This document shows positions 34,755 through 43,271 of a DNA stretch of 64,000 bases, piece by piece. Within the stretch, counting starts at the first letter, position 1. Each line of letters begins with the position of its first letter. Origin of the DNA: Dactylosporangium fulvum. GTDB taxonomy: Bacteria; Actinomycetota; Actinomycetes; Mycobacteriales; Micromonosporaceae. The DNA lies in the NCBI RefSeq assembly GCF_025137375.1, contig NZ_CP073720.1:5480501-5544500 (forward strand), in the 5' to 3' direction. Below the pieces are notes generated by a model. The model did not search any database. It had not been told where the DNA came from and worked only from the letters and a program-made list of their open reading frames with translations. A program made the translations under genes and the position numbers.

Positions 34755-34760
34755 ATTATA
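34755..34760 (-). promoter_or_regulatory. Consensus -10 element of the importer operon
   Basis: TATAAT on the minus strand, with ACGACA 18 bases upstream as a possible -35. This would start a leader of about 12-15 bases before the AGGGG ribosome site. It lies downstream of the KstR2 box, so the operon may have a second, unregulated or differently regulated promoter. Confidence 0.6.
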
Positions 34761-34824
34761 CGAATCGTCAGCCTCGAGTGTCGTGATCGCGGACGTAGCC
34801 GCCAGAGTGCCCGCTCCAAAACCT

Positions 34825-34838
34825 AACAAGCGCTTGGT
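34825..34838. promoter_or_regulatory. KstR2-type operator upstream of the ABC importer
   Basis: AACAAGCGCTTGGT, an exact match to AnCAAGnnCTTGnT, 89 bases before the LivK-like start. On the minus strand it continues into TTAGGT, the same box/-10 arrangement seen at fadD3 and ipdF. This is the fifth box in the island and the one that ties a transporter to it. Confidence 0.8.
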
Positions 34839-35070
34839 TTTTACATCTTGGCGACGGCCGCTCGGCGTGTCAAGGACGCGGGGAGCACCTGGACGTAACA
34901 GAACCGTCAAACTCGCGCCCTGCTCACGGCGTGTCGGAGCAGGCACTGACCGCAACGATCCAAAACCCCGACGCACACCCCGCACGGGCGCGCGCCACCG
35001 GCCGGCCAGACCGCCCGACGCGGACACCCAGCCAACCGGACCGCCACTCAGACACCGGACGGCCCAACTA

Positions 35071-35152
35071 CGCGCCGATCTTGGAGTTGTGGCGCCATGA
35101 ACCTCCGAATTTGTCCGGATTTGTCAAGCACCACAACTCCAAGATCAGCGCG
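35071..35152. repeat. Inverted repeat, 22-bp arms (family A)
   Basis: Arms 35071-35092 (core GATCTTGGAGTTGTGG) and 35131-35152 pair with one mismatch around a 38-base loop. A second copy of the same type lies at 41790-41856, so this is a dispersed intergenic element. Confidence 0.8.
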
Positions 35153-35313
35153 GTTGTCGGGGTTGACGCGCGAGGGATCCAATTGCGCAACAGGCTCTCC
35201 AGCAACACGGAATTTCCACGATCCCGACTTCGGCGAGGTTCGGCAGCCGGCGAGCCGCACGGAAGTCGGACATTCCCGACATCTTGGTGCATCGACATCG
35301 ATCGATCAGCACG

Positions 35314-35379
35314 GTTTTTCATGATCCCGAAGACTTGTGGCACCCCTGGCAGCACAAAGTCTTCGGGATCATGAAAAAC
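35314..35379. repeat. Inverted repeat, perfect 23-bp arms
   Basis: Arms 35314-35336 (core TTTTTCATGATCCCGAAGAC) and 35357-35379 pair perfectly with a 20-base loop. It would form a very stable hairpin on either strand. No gene lies next to it. Confidence 0.8.
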
Positions 35380-35732
35380 TGCCGGACATCCAATCGGGAT
35401 ACATCGATTACTTCCCACCAAATGGACCACCGGCGGCCTTCGCGCCTGGACAGGCCGATCGAGTAGCGAAAGGCGGCTGCTCGGGCTCGAAAACACCCCG
35501 GCCTGCCTCAGGAGCAACCCGGCCGGACACCTCGGCAGCTCAGCCCGCAACAGGCCGACAACGTGCCGGCAGACCGACTGACAAACGGCCCAAAGACCGG
35601 CCCCCGCCGACGAATCGACCAGCCGACCGGTCGCCGGCTCGACCGGCAGCCCGCGAATCGAGCCGCCCCGCACCCGGCCAGCGCTTCGCTCAGGCCACCA
35701 CGACAGCCGGCGCCCGCCCGCCCACAGGCCAA

Positions 35733-35773
35733 CCGGAACCGCCGGACAGGCCAGCCGGAACCGCCGGACAGGC
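35733..35773. repeat. Two-copy direct repeat
   Basis: CCGGAACCGCCGGACAGGC occurs at 35733-35751 and again at 35755-35773, a period of 22 bases. Confidence 0.8.
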
Positions 35774-35856
35774 TACCGCCCCCGCCCCCAGGGAGCGGCC
35801 AGGCCCGGCAGCACCGGCCCCCGGCGCGTGAACGGAGATGGAAGAATCGGGCCCCT

Positions 35857-38562
35857 ATGGAACCGAGCAGGGTCCTCGCCGCGCTCGCCGACCTCGCACC
35901 GGCCGGTCGGGAGCGCACCCTCGACGTGGCCAAGGGGGACCAGCCGCTGGTCTGGCTCGACGAACCTGACCGGGCGCCGAAGCAGCGCGCCGTCGACCGG
36001 CTCGCCGCCCTCGACATGCTGCACCGGGACGAGCGGATCCTGCGCCGCGGATGGGCGTGGTTGCTCGGCGTCGCCGAGATCGACGGCACCGTGCGCAAGC
36101 TGCGCCTGCCGCTCGTCGCCGAACCCGTCCGCCTCGAACGCGCCACCCGAGCCTACCGCGTCGTCCCCGCCGGCGACCTCGAGCTCACGCCCCTCGTCAC
36201 CGACCGTGACCTCGCCGCCGTCCTGGAGGCCGCGCCCGGGCTGGGGACGGCGGCGTGGCTCGACACCACCGGTACCGCCGCCTGGGTCACCACCGCCGCC
36301 GAGGCCGCCGGGCTCAAGCCGGACCGGGTCGCCAGGGACGCCGCACCGATCGCCAAACTCCCCACGAGCGAGCTGCTCGGGCAGGCGATCGCCGGGCTGT
36401 ACGTCGCCCGGGACGTGTCGTCGGCCGGCCTGCGTGACACCCTCCGCGCCTGGGCGGCCCGGACCGGCCTGGAGCACACAGCCCTGGCCACCGTGTACGG
36501 CACCGGGCCACAAAGCCGGGACGGCGCCGGAACCGAGGACGTCGTCTCGCCCCTGCCCCTGAATCCGGCCCAGCGGGAGGTCGTCCGGCGGACCCGGCAC
36601 GAGCAGGTCGTGGTCGTCTCCGGGCCGCCCGGCAACGGCAAGAGTCACGCCGTCGTGGCGGCGGCCCTCGACACCGTGTACCGCGGCGGGTCGGTGCTCG
36701 TCGCCACGCAGTCCGCGCACGCGGCCGAGGTGCTCGGCGAGTTGCTCGGCCGGTACCCGGGACCCGAACCGGTCCTGTTCGGCAACGCCGAGCGGCGCGA
36801 CCGGTTCGCGGTCACGCTGACGTCGGGCCTGCCGGGCGGTACGACCGCACGGCAGCTCCACGCCGACGAGGCCGCGGTCGCCGCCGCGCGGGCGGCCGTC
36901 GACGCCGTCACGGCCGGCCTCGGCGCCGCCCTCGACCTCGAGCGCAAGGCCGCGTCGCTGCGCACCTGGGAGCCGCTCCTGGCCGGCCTGCGCGCCGAGG
37001 CGCCGCGGGTGTTCGCGCCCGGCTTCGACGTCGGCGCGGCCCGGCGGCTGATGCGGCGCGGGGTGCTGCGGCGCTGGCGGCTGCGGCGCATGACCGGTGC
37101 CGACGAGGCGCGGTTGCCGGCGCTGCTCGACGCCGTCGAGGCCGACCGCGCGGCCGCGACGCTGGCCGTCAACGGCGGCACCGACCTCGGCCCGGCGTGG
37201 GCCGCGCTCGCCCGTGCCGACGCCGACCTCGCGACCGCGATCGGCACCGCGATGCGCCACGCCGCCGTCAGCGCGCGGCGGTGGGACGGCGGCGCGCGGC
37301 GCAGTACCGCCGCACTGGCCGCGGCCCTGCGCGCCGGACGGAACCGGCGGCGGGAGGCCCTGGCCGCGCTCGACGGGCCGGCGCTCGTCGGTGCGCTGCC
37401 GCTGTGGATCGGGACGGTCACCGACGTCGAGGACCTGCTGCCGCCCACGCCGGGCCTGTTCGACCTGGTCATCCTCGACGAGGCGGCGCACATCGACCAG
37501 CTCCGCGCGGCACCGGTGCTGGCCCGGGCGCGCCGCGCGCTGGTCGTCGGCGACCCGAACCAGCTGCGGTTCGTCAGTTTCGTCGCCGACGTCGACGTCG
37601 CCGCCACGCTCGCCCGGCACGACCTCACCGACCGGGTCGACGTGCGCCGGTCGAGCGCGTTCGACGTCGCGGTCGGCGCCGCGCCGGTCACCTGGCTCGA
37701 CGCGCACTACCGCTGCGCGCCGCACCTCATCGACTTCTCCGCGCGGCGCTTCTACGCGGGCCGGCTCGCCCTGATGACCCGCCATCCGCGCACCGAGCGC
37801 ATCGACGCCATCGACGTCGTCCACGTGCCCGGCGCGACGGTCGCCGACGGCGTGAACCGCGCCGAGGTCGACGCCGTCCTGCGGACCGTCCGCGAACTGT
37901 CCGCCGCGGGCGTGACCGGCGTCGGCGTGGTGACCCCGTTCCGCGCGCAGGCCGACGCGATCGAGTCGGCCCTGCTCCAGCAGTTGCCGGTCGAGGAGAT
38001 CGAGCGGCTCGGGCTGCGCTCCGGCACCGTCCACGCCTTCCAGGGCAGCGAGGCCGCCACGGTCGTCGTGTCGCTCGGCCTGGTCGACGGCGACTCGCCC
38101 GCCCGGCAGCGGTTCGTCGCCGACCCCAACCTGTTCAACGTCATGGTGACGCGCGCCCGCGACCGGCTCGTCGTCGTCACGTCCCTGACCGGCGGTGCCG
38201 GCCTGGTCGCGGACTACCTGGCACACGCCGAGGGCCCGCGGTCCTCTCCCGCCGACACGGATCCGGCGGCGGTACCGTTTGTGCGTCGCCTGGCGGCCGA
38301 GCTCACGACGGCCGGTCACGACGTGCGCGTCGGCTATCCGGTCGGCGACTGGCGCGTCGACCTCGTCGTCGACGGGGTGGGGCTGATCTGCGGCCCGCAC
38401 CTCGACGGCAACGCCGCGCACATCGAGCGGCAACGCGCACTGCTGCGGGCCGGCTGGACGTTGCGCGACGCGTTCGCGAGCCGCTGGGCCGGCGACCCGG
38501 TCCGCGCCGCGCTGGACCTGTCCGGCGAGCTGACCGGGGCACTACCGGGAATCTCAGGGTAG
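35857..38562 (+). CDS. SF1 DNA2/NAM7-type helicase with C-terminal nuclease-like domain
   Basis: 901 aa. After an N-terminal domain of about 230 residues come the helicase motifs: Q/I with LNPAQREVVRRT, Walker A SGPPGNGKSHAV, Walker B/II VILDEAAHID, III VGDPNQLRFV, IV TPFRAQADAIE, V VHAFQGSEAATVVVSL, VI NVMVTRARDRLVVV. Between I and II is a large helical insert. The last 90 residues (RRLAAELTTAGHDVRVGYP, DWRVDLVVDGVGLICGPHLDG, HIERQRALLRAGW) look like the MTES_1575-type restriction-endonuclease fold, but the usual Glu of the VECDG motif is His (PHLDG), so the nuclease is probably inactive. ATG 35857 is the only good start. Possible roles are DNA repair or defence. Confidence 0.85.
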   Translation: MEPSRVLAALADLAPAGRERTLDVAKGDQPLVWLDEPDRAPKQRAVDRLAALDMLHRDERILRRGWAWLLGVAEIDGTVRKLRLPLVAEPVRLERATRAYRVVPAGDLELTPLVTDRDLAAVLEAAPGLGTAAWLDTTGTAAWVTTAAEAAGLKPDRVARDAAPIAKLPTSELLGQAIAGLYVARDVSSAGLRDTLRAWAARTGLEHTALATVYGTGPQSRDGAGTEDVVSPLPLNPAQREVVRRTRHEQVVVVSGPPGNGKSHAVVAAALDTVYRGGSVLVATQSAHAAEVLGELLGRYPGPEPVLFGNAERRDRFAVTLTSGLPGGTTARQLHADEAAVAAARAAVDAVTAGLGAALDLERKAASLRTWEPLLAGLRAEAPRVFAPGFDVGAARRLMRRGVLRRWRLRRMTGADEARLPALLDAVEADRAAATLAVNGGTDLGPAWAALARADADLATAIGTAMRHAAVSARRWDGGARRSTAALAAALRAGRNRRREALAALDGPALVGALPLWIGTVTDVEDLLPPTPGLFDLVILDEAAHIDQLRAAPVLARARRALVVGDPNQLRFVSFVADVDVAATLARHDLTDRVDVRRSSAFDVAVGAAPVTWLDAHYRCAPHLIDFSARRFYAGRLALMTRHPRTERIDAIDVVHVPGATVADGVNRAEVDAVLRTVRELSAAGVTGVGVVTPFRAQADAIESALLQQLPVEEIERLGLRSGTVHAFQGSEAATVVVSLGLVDGDSPARQRFVADPNLFNVMVTRARDRLVVVTSLTGGAGLVADYLAHAEGPRSSPADTDPAAVPFVRRLAAELTTAGHDVRVGYPVGDWRVDLVVDGVGLICGPHLDGNAAHIERQRALLRAGWTLRDAFASRWAGDPVRAALDLSGELTGALPGISG

Positions 38563-38615
38563 GACCGCAGGTTTTCCCCGAGGTCGCCGGGCGGTTCACG
38601 GCGCAGACTGGACGC

Positions 38616-38906
38616 ATGTCAGTACGTCGCACACTCCACGCCGTCGGCGCCGCGCTCGCCGGCACGGTGACGGCCAGCGGCGCCGAGGCTCCGCCGGCCG
38701 ATCCCCGTGAGGTCCGCGCCCTGCTGGTCGAGATCGGCATCCTGCGCCCGGACGCGTTCGAGGCCGAGGTGCCGCGGGCGCTGCGCCGCTTCCAGGTCCG
38801 CGCCGGGCTGCTCGTCGACGGGGTCGCCGGCCCGCGGACGGTCCAGGCCCTGGCCCGGTCCGCCCGCGAGGCCCGCCACCTGCGCGCGCTCGGCGTCGCC
38901 GCGTAG
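38616..38906 (+). CDS. Small peptidoglycan-binding-domain protein
   Basis: 96 aa. Residues 35-80 form one PG_binding_1 repeat (LVEIGILRPDAFEAEVPRAL, RFQVRAGLLVDGVAGPRTVQALA). The N-terminus has a weak hydrophobic stretch (AVGAALAGTVTAS) but no clear cleavage or lipid site, so export is uncertain. It lies 53 bases after the helicase gene; CAGACT six bases before the ATG may be a leaderless -10. Confidence 0.75.
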   Translation: MSVRRTLHAVGAALAGTVTASGAEAPPADPREVRALLVEIGILRPDAFEAEVPRALRRFQVRAGLLVDGVAGPRTVQALARSAREARHLRALGVAA

Positions 38907-38926
38907 GAGGCGGGCGACCCGGCGGG

Positions 38927-39943
38927 TCAGCCGAGCGTGTCCCGGTAGCCCCGGTCCAGGAATCGCGTCTCCGGCTCGAACGGCGCGCCGGCCGACCGCG
39001 CGAACTCGCTGGCCAGCAGTTCGCCGGTCCGTGTGTCGAACACCAGGGACTGCGTCCCCTGGTCGCCGGGCGTCGGCATCGGGCCCTTGCCCGTCGGCGC
39101 CGTCACCCGGATGCCGGTCCGGCCGTCGGCGCCGGTCTCCTCCCGGCCGCAGGTGACACCGTCGGTCGCGGCGAGGAACCGAAGTATCGCGGCCCGGTGC
39201 GCGGCGTCGACGACCCGCTCCCTGTTGAAGTCGGCGACGCCGATGAGCGCCTGCGACGGCCCGTTCTCCCGCGGCTGGTAGAGCGCCTCGGCCATCGCCG
39301 CCGGGTCCGCGGCCGGTATCGGCCTGACCGAGAACTCCCCCGGCGACCGTTCCTCGGTCGTCACCCCGCGCGGCCGAATCGTCTCCGGGTGGTCGCGGAA
39401 GTACTGCTGGGACGCCTTGTCGGCGAACGCCGCCTCGCCGCGGTCGACGGTCAGCCGGCCGGAGCCGTCCGCGGCGCTCCACTGCTCGACCACTTCGGTC
39501 CAGGTGGCGCTGGCCAACACGTCAGGCTTGCCGATGATCTGCGTCGTCATCCCGCTGCGGCCTTCCGTCTTCACGTACTCGTACCTGCCCGAGCGACCGT
39601 CGTAGGGCGCGGGCTGGAGTCGGTCCGCCAGCGCGGCCAGGCAGGCGGCCGACCCGCTCGGCCAGGTCACGCCGGGCGCGATCGACGGCGGCGCGGCCGG
39701 CTGCCCGTCGGTGCCGCCCAGCAGCACCGCCGTGCCGCCCCCGAGGACGACGAGTGCCGCGAATCCCGCGGCGACGACCAGCGACGCGCGGTGGCGGCGG
39801 GTCGGCGGGGTCGCGGCCACCCCGTCGTACGACGTGATGTCACGTGCGGCGCGCTCCAGCACCGCGTCGACGTCGCCCTTGCCGACGGGCATCCCGGCGG
39901 CCGGATCGGTCTCGGCCAGCAGGTCCAGCAGGTCCATGCTCAT
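38927..39943 (-). CDS. Single-pass membrane partner of the ECF sigma factor (CU044_5270-type)
   Basis: 338 aa. A cytoplasmic N-terminal part of about 50 residues (MSMDLLDLLAETDPAAG) is followed by a membrane segment (SLVVAAGFAALVVLGGGTAVLL, 54-75) and a large extracellular domain (YEYVKTEGRSGMTTQI, LYQPRENGPSQALIGVADF, SLVFDTRTGELLASEF). This layout matches the CU044_5270 family encoded next to ECF sigma factors in actinomycetes. The ATG overlaps the sigma factor stop by one base. A role as anti-sigma factor or sensor is inferred. Confidence 0.82.
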   Translation of the reverse strand: MSMDLLDLLAETDPAAGMPVGKGDVDAVLERAARDITSYDGVAATPPTRRHRASLVVAAGFAALVVLGGGTAVLLGGTDGQPAAPPSIAPGVTWPSGSAACLAALADRLQPAPYDGRSGRYEYVKTEGRSGMTTQIIGKPDVLASATWTEVVEQWSAADGSGRLTVDRGEAAFADKASQQYFRDHPETIRPRGVTTEERSPGEFSVRPIPAADPAAMAEALYQPRENGPSQALIGVADFNRERVVDAAHRAAILRFLAATDGVTCGREETGADGRTGIRVTAPTGKGPMPTPGDQGTQSLVFDTRTGELLASEFARSAGAPFEPETRFLDRGYRDTLG

Positions 39944-40467
39944 CACTTTCCCCCTCTCACGGGTACTGTTGCCGGCTCCGGCCGGTCGCTCAATTTCGCG
40001 GCGAGCCGCCGCCGGGCACGGTGCAGCCGCACCTTCGCCGCCGTGATCCCGCATCCCAAGACGACGGCGGCCTCGCCGACCGTGAGCTGCTCCCAGGCGA
40101 CGAGCCGCAGGATCTCCTGGTCGTCCTCGGACAGCCGGCCGAGCGCGGCGCGCACGTCGATCAGCCCGGCGACCTGCTCGTGCGGGTCCCCGGTGGCCAT
40201 GTCCGGCAGCGGTACCCGCTGAGGCCCGGCGCGTTCCGCCCGCCAATGGTTGGCGAGCAGGCGGCGGGCCACGCCGTACAGCCACGGCAGGGTCTTCGGC
40301 GGCACCTCCCACCGGCGGCGCCAGACGACGAGGAACACCTCCTGGGCCAGTTCCTCGGCGGCGCCGGGCGTGGCGAGGCGCCGCAGCCCATACCGCACGA
40401 CGTCCGGGTAGTGCCGCGCGTACACCGCGCGGAACCACTCGGCACCGCTATCCTCGACGACGTTCAT
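39943..40467 (-). CDS. ECF-type RNA polymerase sigma factor
   Basis: 174 aa. Region 2 is RAVYARHYPDVVRYGLRRLATPGAAEELAQEVFLVVWRR with KTLPWLYGVARRLLANHWR; region 4 is AALGRLSEDDQEILRLVAWEQLTVGEAAVVLGCGITAAKVRLHRARRRL. ATG 40467 has AGGGG upstream. It is followed by its membrane partner (38927-39943). No autoregulated -35 of the AAC type was recognised upstream. Confidence 0.92.
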   Translation of the reverse strand: MNVVEDSGAEWFRAVYARHYPDVVRYGLRRLATPGAAEELAQEVFLVVWRRRWEVPPKTLPWLYGVARRLLANHWRAERAGPQRVPLPDMATGDPHEQVAGLIDVRAALGRLSEDDQEILRLVAWEQLTVGEAAVVLGCGITAAKVRLHRARRRLAAKLSDRPEPATVPVRGGK

Positions 40468-40603
40468 ACCCCTGCTTGTGTGCGCCGGCGTGGGATGGTT
40501 ACACCCTCAGTAGCTGAACGTGGTGCGTCGCCATGACGCCCCCGACGAGGGAATCGCCCGGGCCGGCTTGCGGCCCGCGCCCGGCGGCGTGGAGGATGCG
40601 GCC

Positions 40604-40975
40604 GTGCGGTTCCTCGTCGGCGGGCAGGTCGTCGTGCTCGCCTACGGCGGTGCGGTGCACGTGGTCCAGCTCGCCACCGGCGGCTGGCCGCCGTATGCGT
40701 GGGCGCCGGCGTGGCTCGCCGGGTACTTCACCGCGCTCACCGTGCTCGACCCCCTCGCCGCGGGCCTGCTGTGGGCGCGGCGGCGGGCCGGCCTGGTGCT
40801 GTCGGTGACCGTGCTCGTCACCGACGCGGCGGCGAACGGCTACGCCACCTACGGGCTCGGCCTCGACGCGCCGGCCGCGCGGATCGCGCAGGCGGTGATC
40901 AGCGTCCTCGCCCTCACCGCCCTCGTCACCGCCCCGGCGGTCTGGAAACACCTGACATTGACCAAAGATCGATAA
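40604..40975 (+). CDS. Small four-helix integral membrane protein
   Basis: 123 aa, nearly all hydrophobic: FLVGGQVVVLAYGGAVHVVQL, WAPAWLAGYFTALTVLDPLAAGLLWA, AGLVLSVTVLVTDAAANGY and IAQAVISVLALTALVTAPAVW. GTG 40604 is preferred because GGAGG lies nine bases upstream; a longer reading from 40520 would add a non-hydrophobic stretch. Function unknown. Confidence 0.75.
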   Translation: MRFLVGGQVVVLAYGGAVHVVQLATGGWPPYAWAPAWLAGYFTALTVLDPLAAGLLWARRRAGLVLSVTVLVTDAAANGYATYGLGLDAPAARIAQAVISVLALTALVTAPAVWKHLTLTKDR

Positions 40976-40993
40976 ATCTACATACTTCCATAC

Positions 40994-41770
40994 GTGCAGA
41001 AGAGACTCGGCCGGCTGATCGCCGCCGCATTGCTCATCCTCGGTACCACGGGCGCGACCATCGTCGCGTCGCCGTCGCCCGCCCTCGCGGACGGCTGCTA
41101 CACCTGGAGCGGCATCCTCTCGCAGGGCTCGTCCGGCGAAGGCGTCCGCCAGCTGCAGATCCGCGTCGCCGGCTACCCCGGATCCGGCGCGGTGCTGACC
41201 ATCGACGGGGCCTACGGTCCCGCGACGAAGGCCGCCGTGCAGCGCTTCCAGTCCGCATACGGCCTGTCCGCCGACGGCGTCGCCGGACCCGCCACCTTCA
41301 ACCAGCTCTACGCGCTGCAGGACGACGACTGCACGCCGGTGAACTTCTCGTACGCCGAACTGAACGACTGCAACTCGACCTGGACCGGCGGGAACGTCAG
41401 CGCCGCGACAGCGAAGGCCAACGCGCTGGTGACGATGTGGAAGCTCCAGGCGCTGCGGCACGCCCTCGGCGACCAGCCGATCCGGGTGACCAGCGGCTTC
41501 CGCAGCGTCGCGTGCAACAACGCGGTCGGCGGCGCGGCGACCAGCCGGCACCTGTACGGCGACGCCGCCGACCTCGGGGCGGGGCCGCACTCGCTGTGCA
41601 CGCTCGCCCAGGCCGCGCGTAACCATGGCTTCGCCGGCATCCTCGGCCCGGGCTACCCCGACCACAACGACCACACCCACGTCGACGGCCGCCCGAGCCG
41701 CTTCTGGTCCGCCCCGAACTGCGGCGTGGCCGGCCTGACCGGCGGCATGGACCCGCTCGGCGACAACTGA
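40994..41770 (+). CDS. Secreted M15-type peptidase with peptidoglycan-binding domain
   Basis: 258 aa. A signal peptide (KRLGRLIAAALLILGTTGATIVASPSPALA) precedes a PG_binding_1 domain (SSGEGVRQLQIRVAGYPGSG, RFQSAYGLSADGVAGPATF). The catalytic domain has TSGFRSVACNN, SRHLYGDAADLGAG (zinc ligands His and Asp) and DHNDHTHVDGRPSRFW (third ligand His). This is the VanY/DD-carboxypeptidase M15 type, so it probably trims cell-wall peptides outside the cell. GTG 40994 follows CATACT by seven bases, so a leaderless transcript is possible. Confidence 0.9.
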   Translation: MQKRLGRLIAAALLILGTTGATIVASPSPALADGCYTWSGILSQGSSGEGVRQLQIRVAGYPGSGAVLTIDGAYGPATKAAVQRFQSAYGLSADGVAGPATFNQLYALQDDDCTPVNFSYAELNDCNSTWTGGNVSAATAKANALVTMWKLQALRHALGDQPIRVTSGFRSVACNNAVGGAATSRHLYGDAADLGAGPHSLCTLAQAARNHGFAGILGPGYPDHNDHTHVDGRPSRFWSAPNCGVAGLTGGMDPLGDN

Positions 41771-41789
41771 CCCTGCCCACCCCCACCCT

Positions 41790-41856
41790 GCGTCGATCTT
41801 GCAGTTGCGGTGATGACAAACTCGCGATCCGGGCACCACAACTGCAAGATCAACGC
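41790..41856. repeat. Inverted repeat, 23-bp arms (family A)
   Basis: Arms 41790-41812 (core GATCTTGCAGTTGCGG) and 41834-41856 pair with two mismatches around a 21-base loop. The same family as 35071-35152. It lies 20 bases after the M15 peptidase stop and may act as its terminator. Confidence 0.8.
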
Positions 41857-41982
41857 GATCGGGGCGCCGTGCGGGAGGGTGGCTGGCGAACTGGTCCAGC
41901 GCAGCCTCGACCAGTACAGTCATATTTGGTCCCTTTTGTCCGCTCCGTCAGTGTAACGGAGCCACCGCCCGGCGGGTGGCGA

Positions 41983-42011
41983 TTGACACCCGGCTGGGCC
42001 ACCCATACGGT
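41983..42011 (+). promoter_or_regulatory. Sigma-70-type promoter of the ROK gene
   Basis: TTGACA (41983-41988), a 17-base spacer, then TACGGT (42006-42011). Transcription should begin about 3-5 bases before the ATG at 42022, so the leader is extremely short. This is the best -35/-10 pair in the window. Confidence 0.75.
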
Positions 42012-42021
42012 TCGAGCCACC

Positions 42022-43230
42022 ATGACGCACCTCGGCGGATCATCCAAGCTGCTCAGAGCCATGAACGACGCGGCAGCGCTCAGCCACGTCCTCGAGCGCG
42101 GGCCACTCACCCGCGGTGAGCTGCGGGAACTGACCGGCCTGTCCAAGCCGACCATCTCCGAGGCGCTGCGCCGGCTCACCGAGGCGCGGCTGGTGACCGT
42201 CGTGGGCTATGTGAGCGCGGGGCCGGGTCCGAACGCGGAGGTCTACGCCGTCAACCCCGACGCGGCCTACTCCGTCGCGATCTCGGTCCGCGACCGGGGT
42301 GACAGCGACACCCCCACCGTGACCGCCGCCGTCACCGACCTCGCCGGGACCGTGCGCGGCCGGCTCGAGTCGGCCGTCGACTTCACCCGGACCGACCCGG
42401 TGAGCGCGGTCGTCGACACCGTCGAGGACGTGTGCAAGGAGGCCAGGGTCGCCCGCGATCCGGTCGCGCAGGTCCAGATCGCCGTCGCCGGGTCGTATGA
42501 CGCCCGCGGTGACGTCCTGCACCACGTCGACGTGCCCGGCTGGGGGCGCCCCGGCCTGATCGAGGACCTGCGGCGCCGGCTCGGCGTGCCGATCGGCGTC
42601 GACAACGACGTCAACCTGGCCGCCGTCGCGGAGCGGTCGCACGGCGCGGGCCGCGACGCGGAGAGCTTCGCGCTGCTGTGGCTCGGCGAGACCGGCCTCG
42701 GCCTGGCCATCGACCTCGGTGGCACGCTGCTGCGCGGCGCGCGCGGCGGCGCCGGCGAGATCGGCTACATGCCGATGATGCTGCCCGACCCGGCCGACGG
42801 GCGGGCGCTCACCGGCCGGGTCGACTTCCAGGACCTCGTCGGTGGTGGCGCGGTGCTCGACCTCGCCGCCGAGTACGGCATCCGGGAGGCCACGGCGGCC
42901 GGGACCATGGCGGCCGCGGTGGCCCGCGCGGAGGACCGCGACGAGGCCGCCCGCAGTTTCGTCACCGCGCTCGCCGGGCGGATCGCGATCGGGCTGTCCG
43001 CGGTGGTCGCCGTGCTCGACCCGCCGCTGGTCGTCATCGGCGGTGAGGTCGGCCAGGCCGGCGGGCCGCTGCTCGGCGCCGCGGTGGCCACGGCCCTCGC
43101 CGAGGCGGCCCCGCTGGACACGACGATCGCGACCACGACCCTGCACGACGACGCCGCCCTGCTCGGCGCGCAAGAGGCCGGGCGCGCGACCGTGCGGGAG
43201 GACATCCTGGCCGCGCTGCGCCGCCCGTAG
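42022..43230 (+). CDS. ROK-family transcriptional regulator
   Basis: 402 aa. An N-terminal winged helix (AALSHVLERGPLTRGELRELTGLSKPTISEALRRLTEARLV) is followed by a ROK sugar-kinase-like fold (VDNDVNLAAVAERSHGAGRD, ALLWLGETGLGLAIDLGGTLLRGARGGAGEIGYMPM). The cysteine-rich zinc motif of sugar-binding ROK proteins (CxCGxxGC) is missing; that segment reads GRVDFQDLVGGGAVLDLA. It is therefore likely a ROK-type repressor that senses an unknown, perhaps non-sugar, ligand. The SDR gene 41 bases downstream is the obvious target. Confidence 0.88.
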   Translation: MTHLGGSSKLLRAMNDAAALSHVLERGPLTRGELRELTGLSKPTISEALRRLTEARLVTVVGYVSAGPGPNAEVYAVNPDAAYSVAISVRDRGDSDTPTVTAAVTDLAGTVRGRLESAVDFTRTDPVSAVVDTVEDVCKEARVARDPVAQVQIAVAGSYDARGDVLHHVDVPGWGRPGLIEDLRRRLGVPIGVDNDVNLAAVAERSHGAGRDAESFALLWLGETGLGLAIDLGGTLLRGARGGAGEIGYMPMMLPDPADGRALTGRVDFQDLVGGGAVLDLAAEYGIREATAAGTMAAAVARAEDRDEAARSFVTALAGRIAIGLSAVVAVLDPPLVVIGGEVGQAGGPLLGAAVATALAEAAPLDTTIATTTLHDDAALLGAQEAGRATVREDILAALRRP

Positions 43231-43271
43231 CCGACGGGCTTGTTCGCCGCCGTTCTGGGCAGAGTCCGCGG

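Larger units (their letters stand above)
34841..35856. other. Gene-free region with several inverted and direct repeats
   Basis: About 1 kb between the importer promoter and the helicase gene. Open frames here are short or of biased Pro/Arg/Gly composition and none looks like a protein. The stretch 35080-35410 is visibly richer in A and T than the rest of the window. It carries two long inverted repeats (35071-35152 and 35314-35379) and a 22-base-period direct repeat (35733-35773). No promoter for the helicase is obvious. Confidence 0.7.

Noticed and set aside
35314..35379. Hairpin as a classic Rho-independent terminator
   Set aside because: The T/A runs are part of the arms and no U-tract follows the stem on either strand; no gene ends next to it.
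35773..38433. Very long open frame on the minus strand opposite the helicase
   Set aside because: It is antisense to a gene with all SF1 motifs, and its composition (Arg/Gly/Asp-rich, no domain) is that expected from GC-rich codon-position shadows. Similar long antisense frames over most genes were left out for the same reason.
35071..41856. Repeats as a CRISPR array
   Set aside because: Only two inverted, not direct, repeats 6.7 kb apart, and no cas genes.
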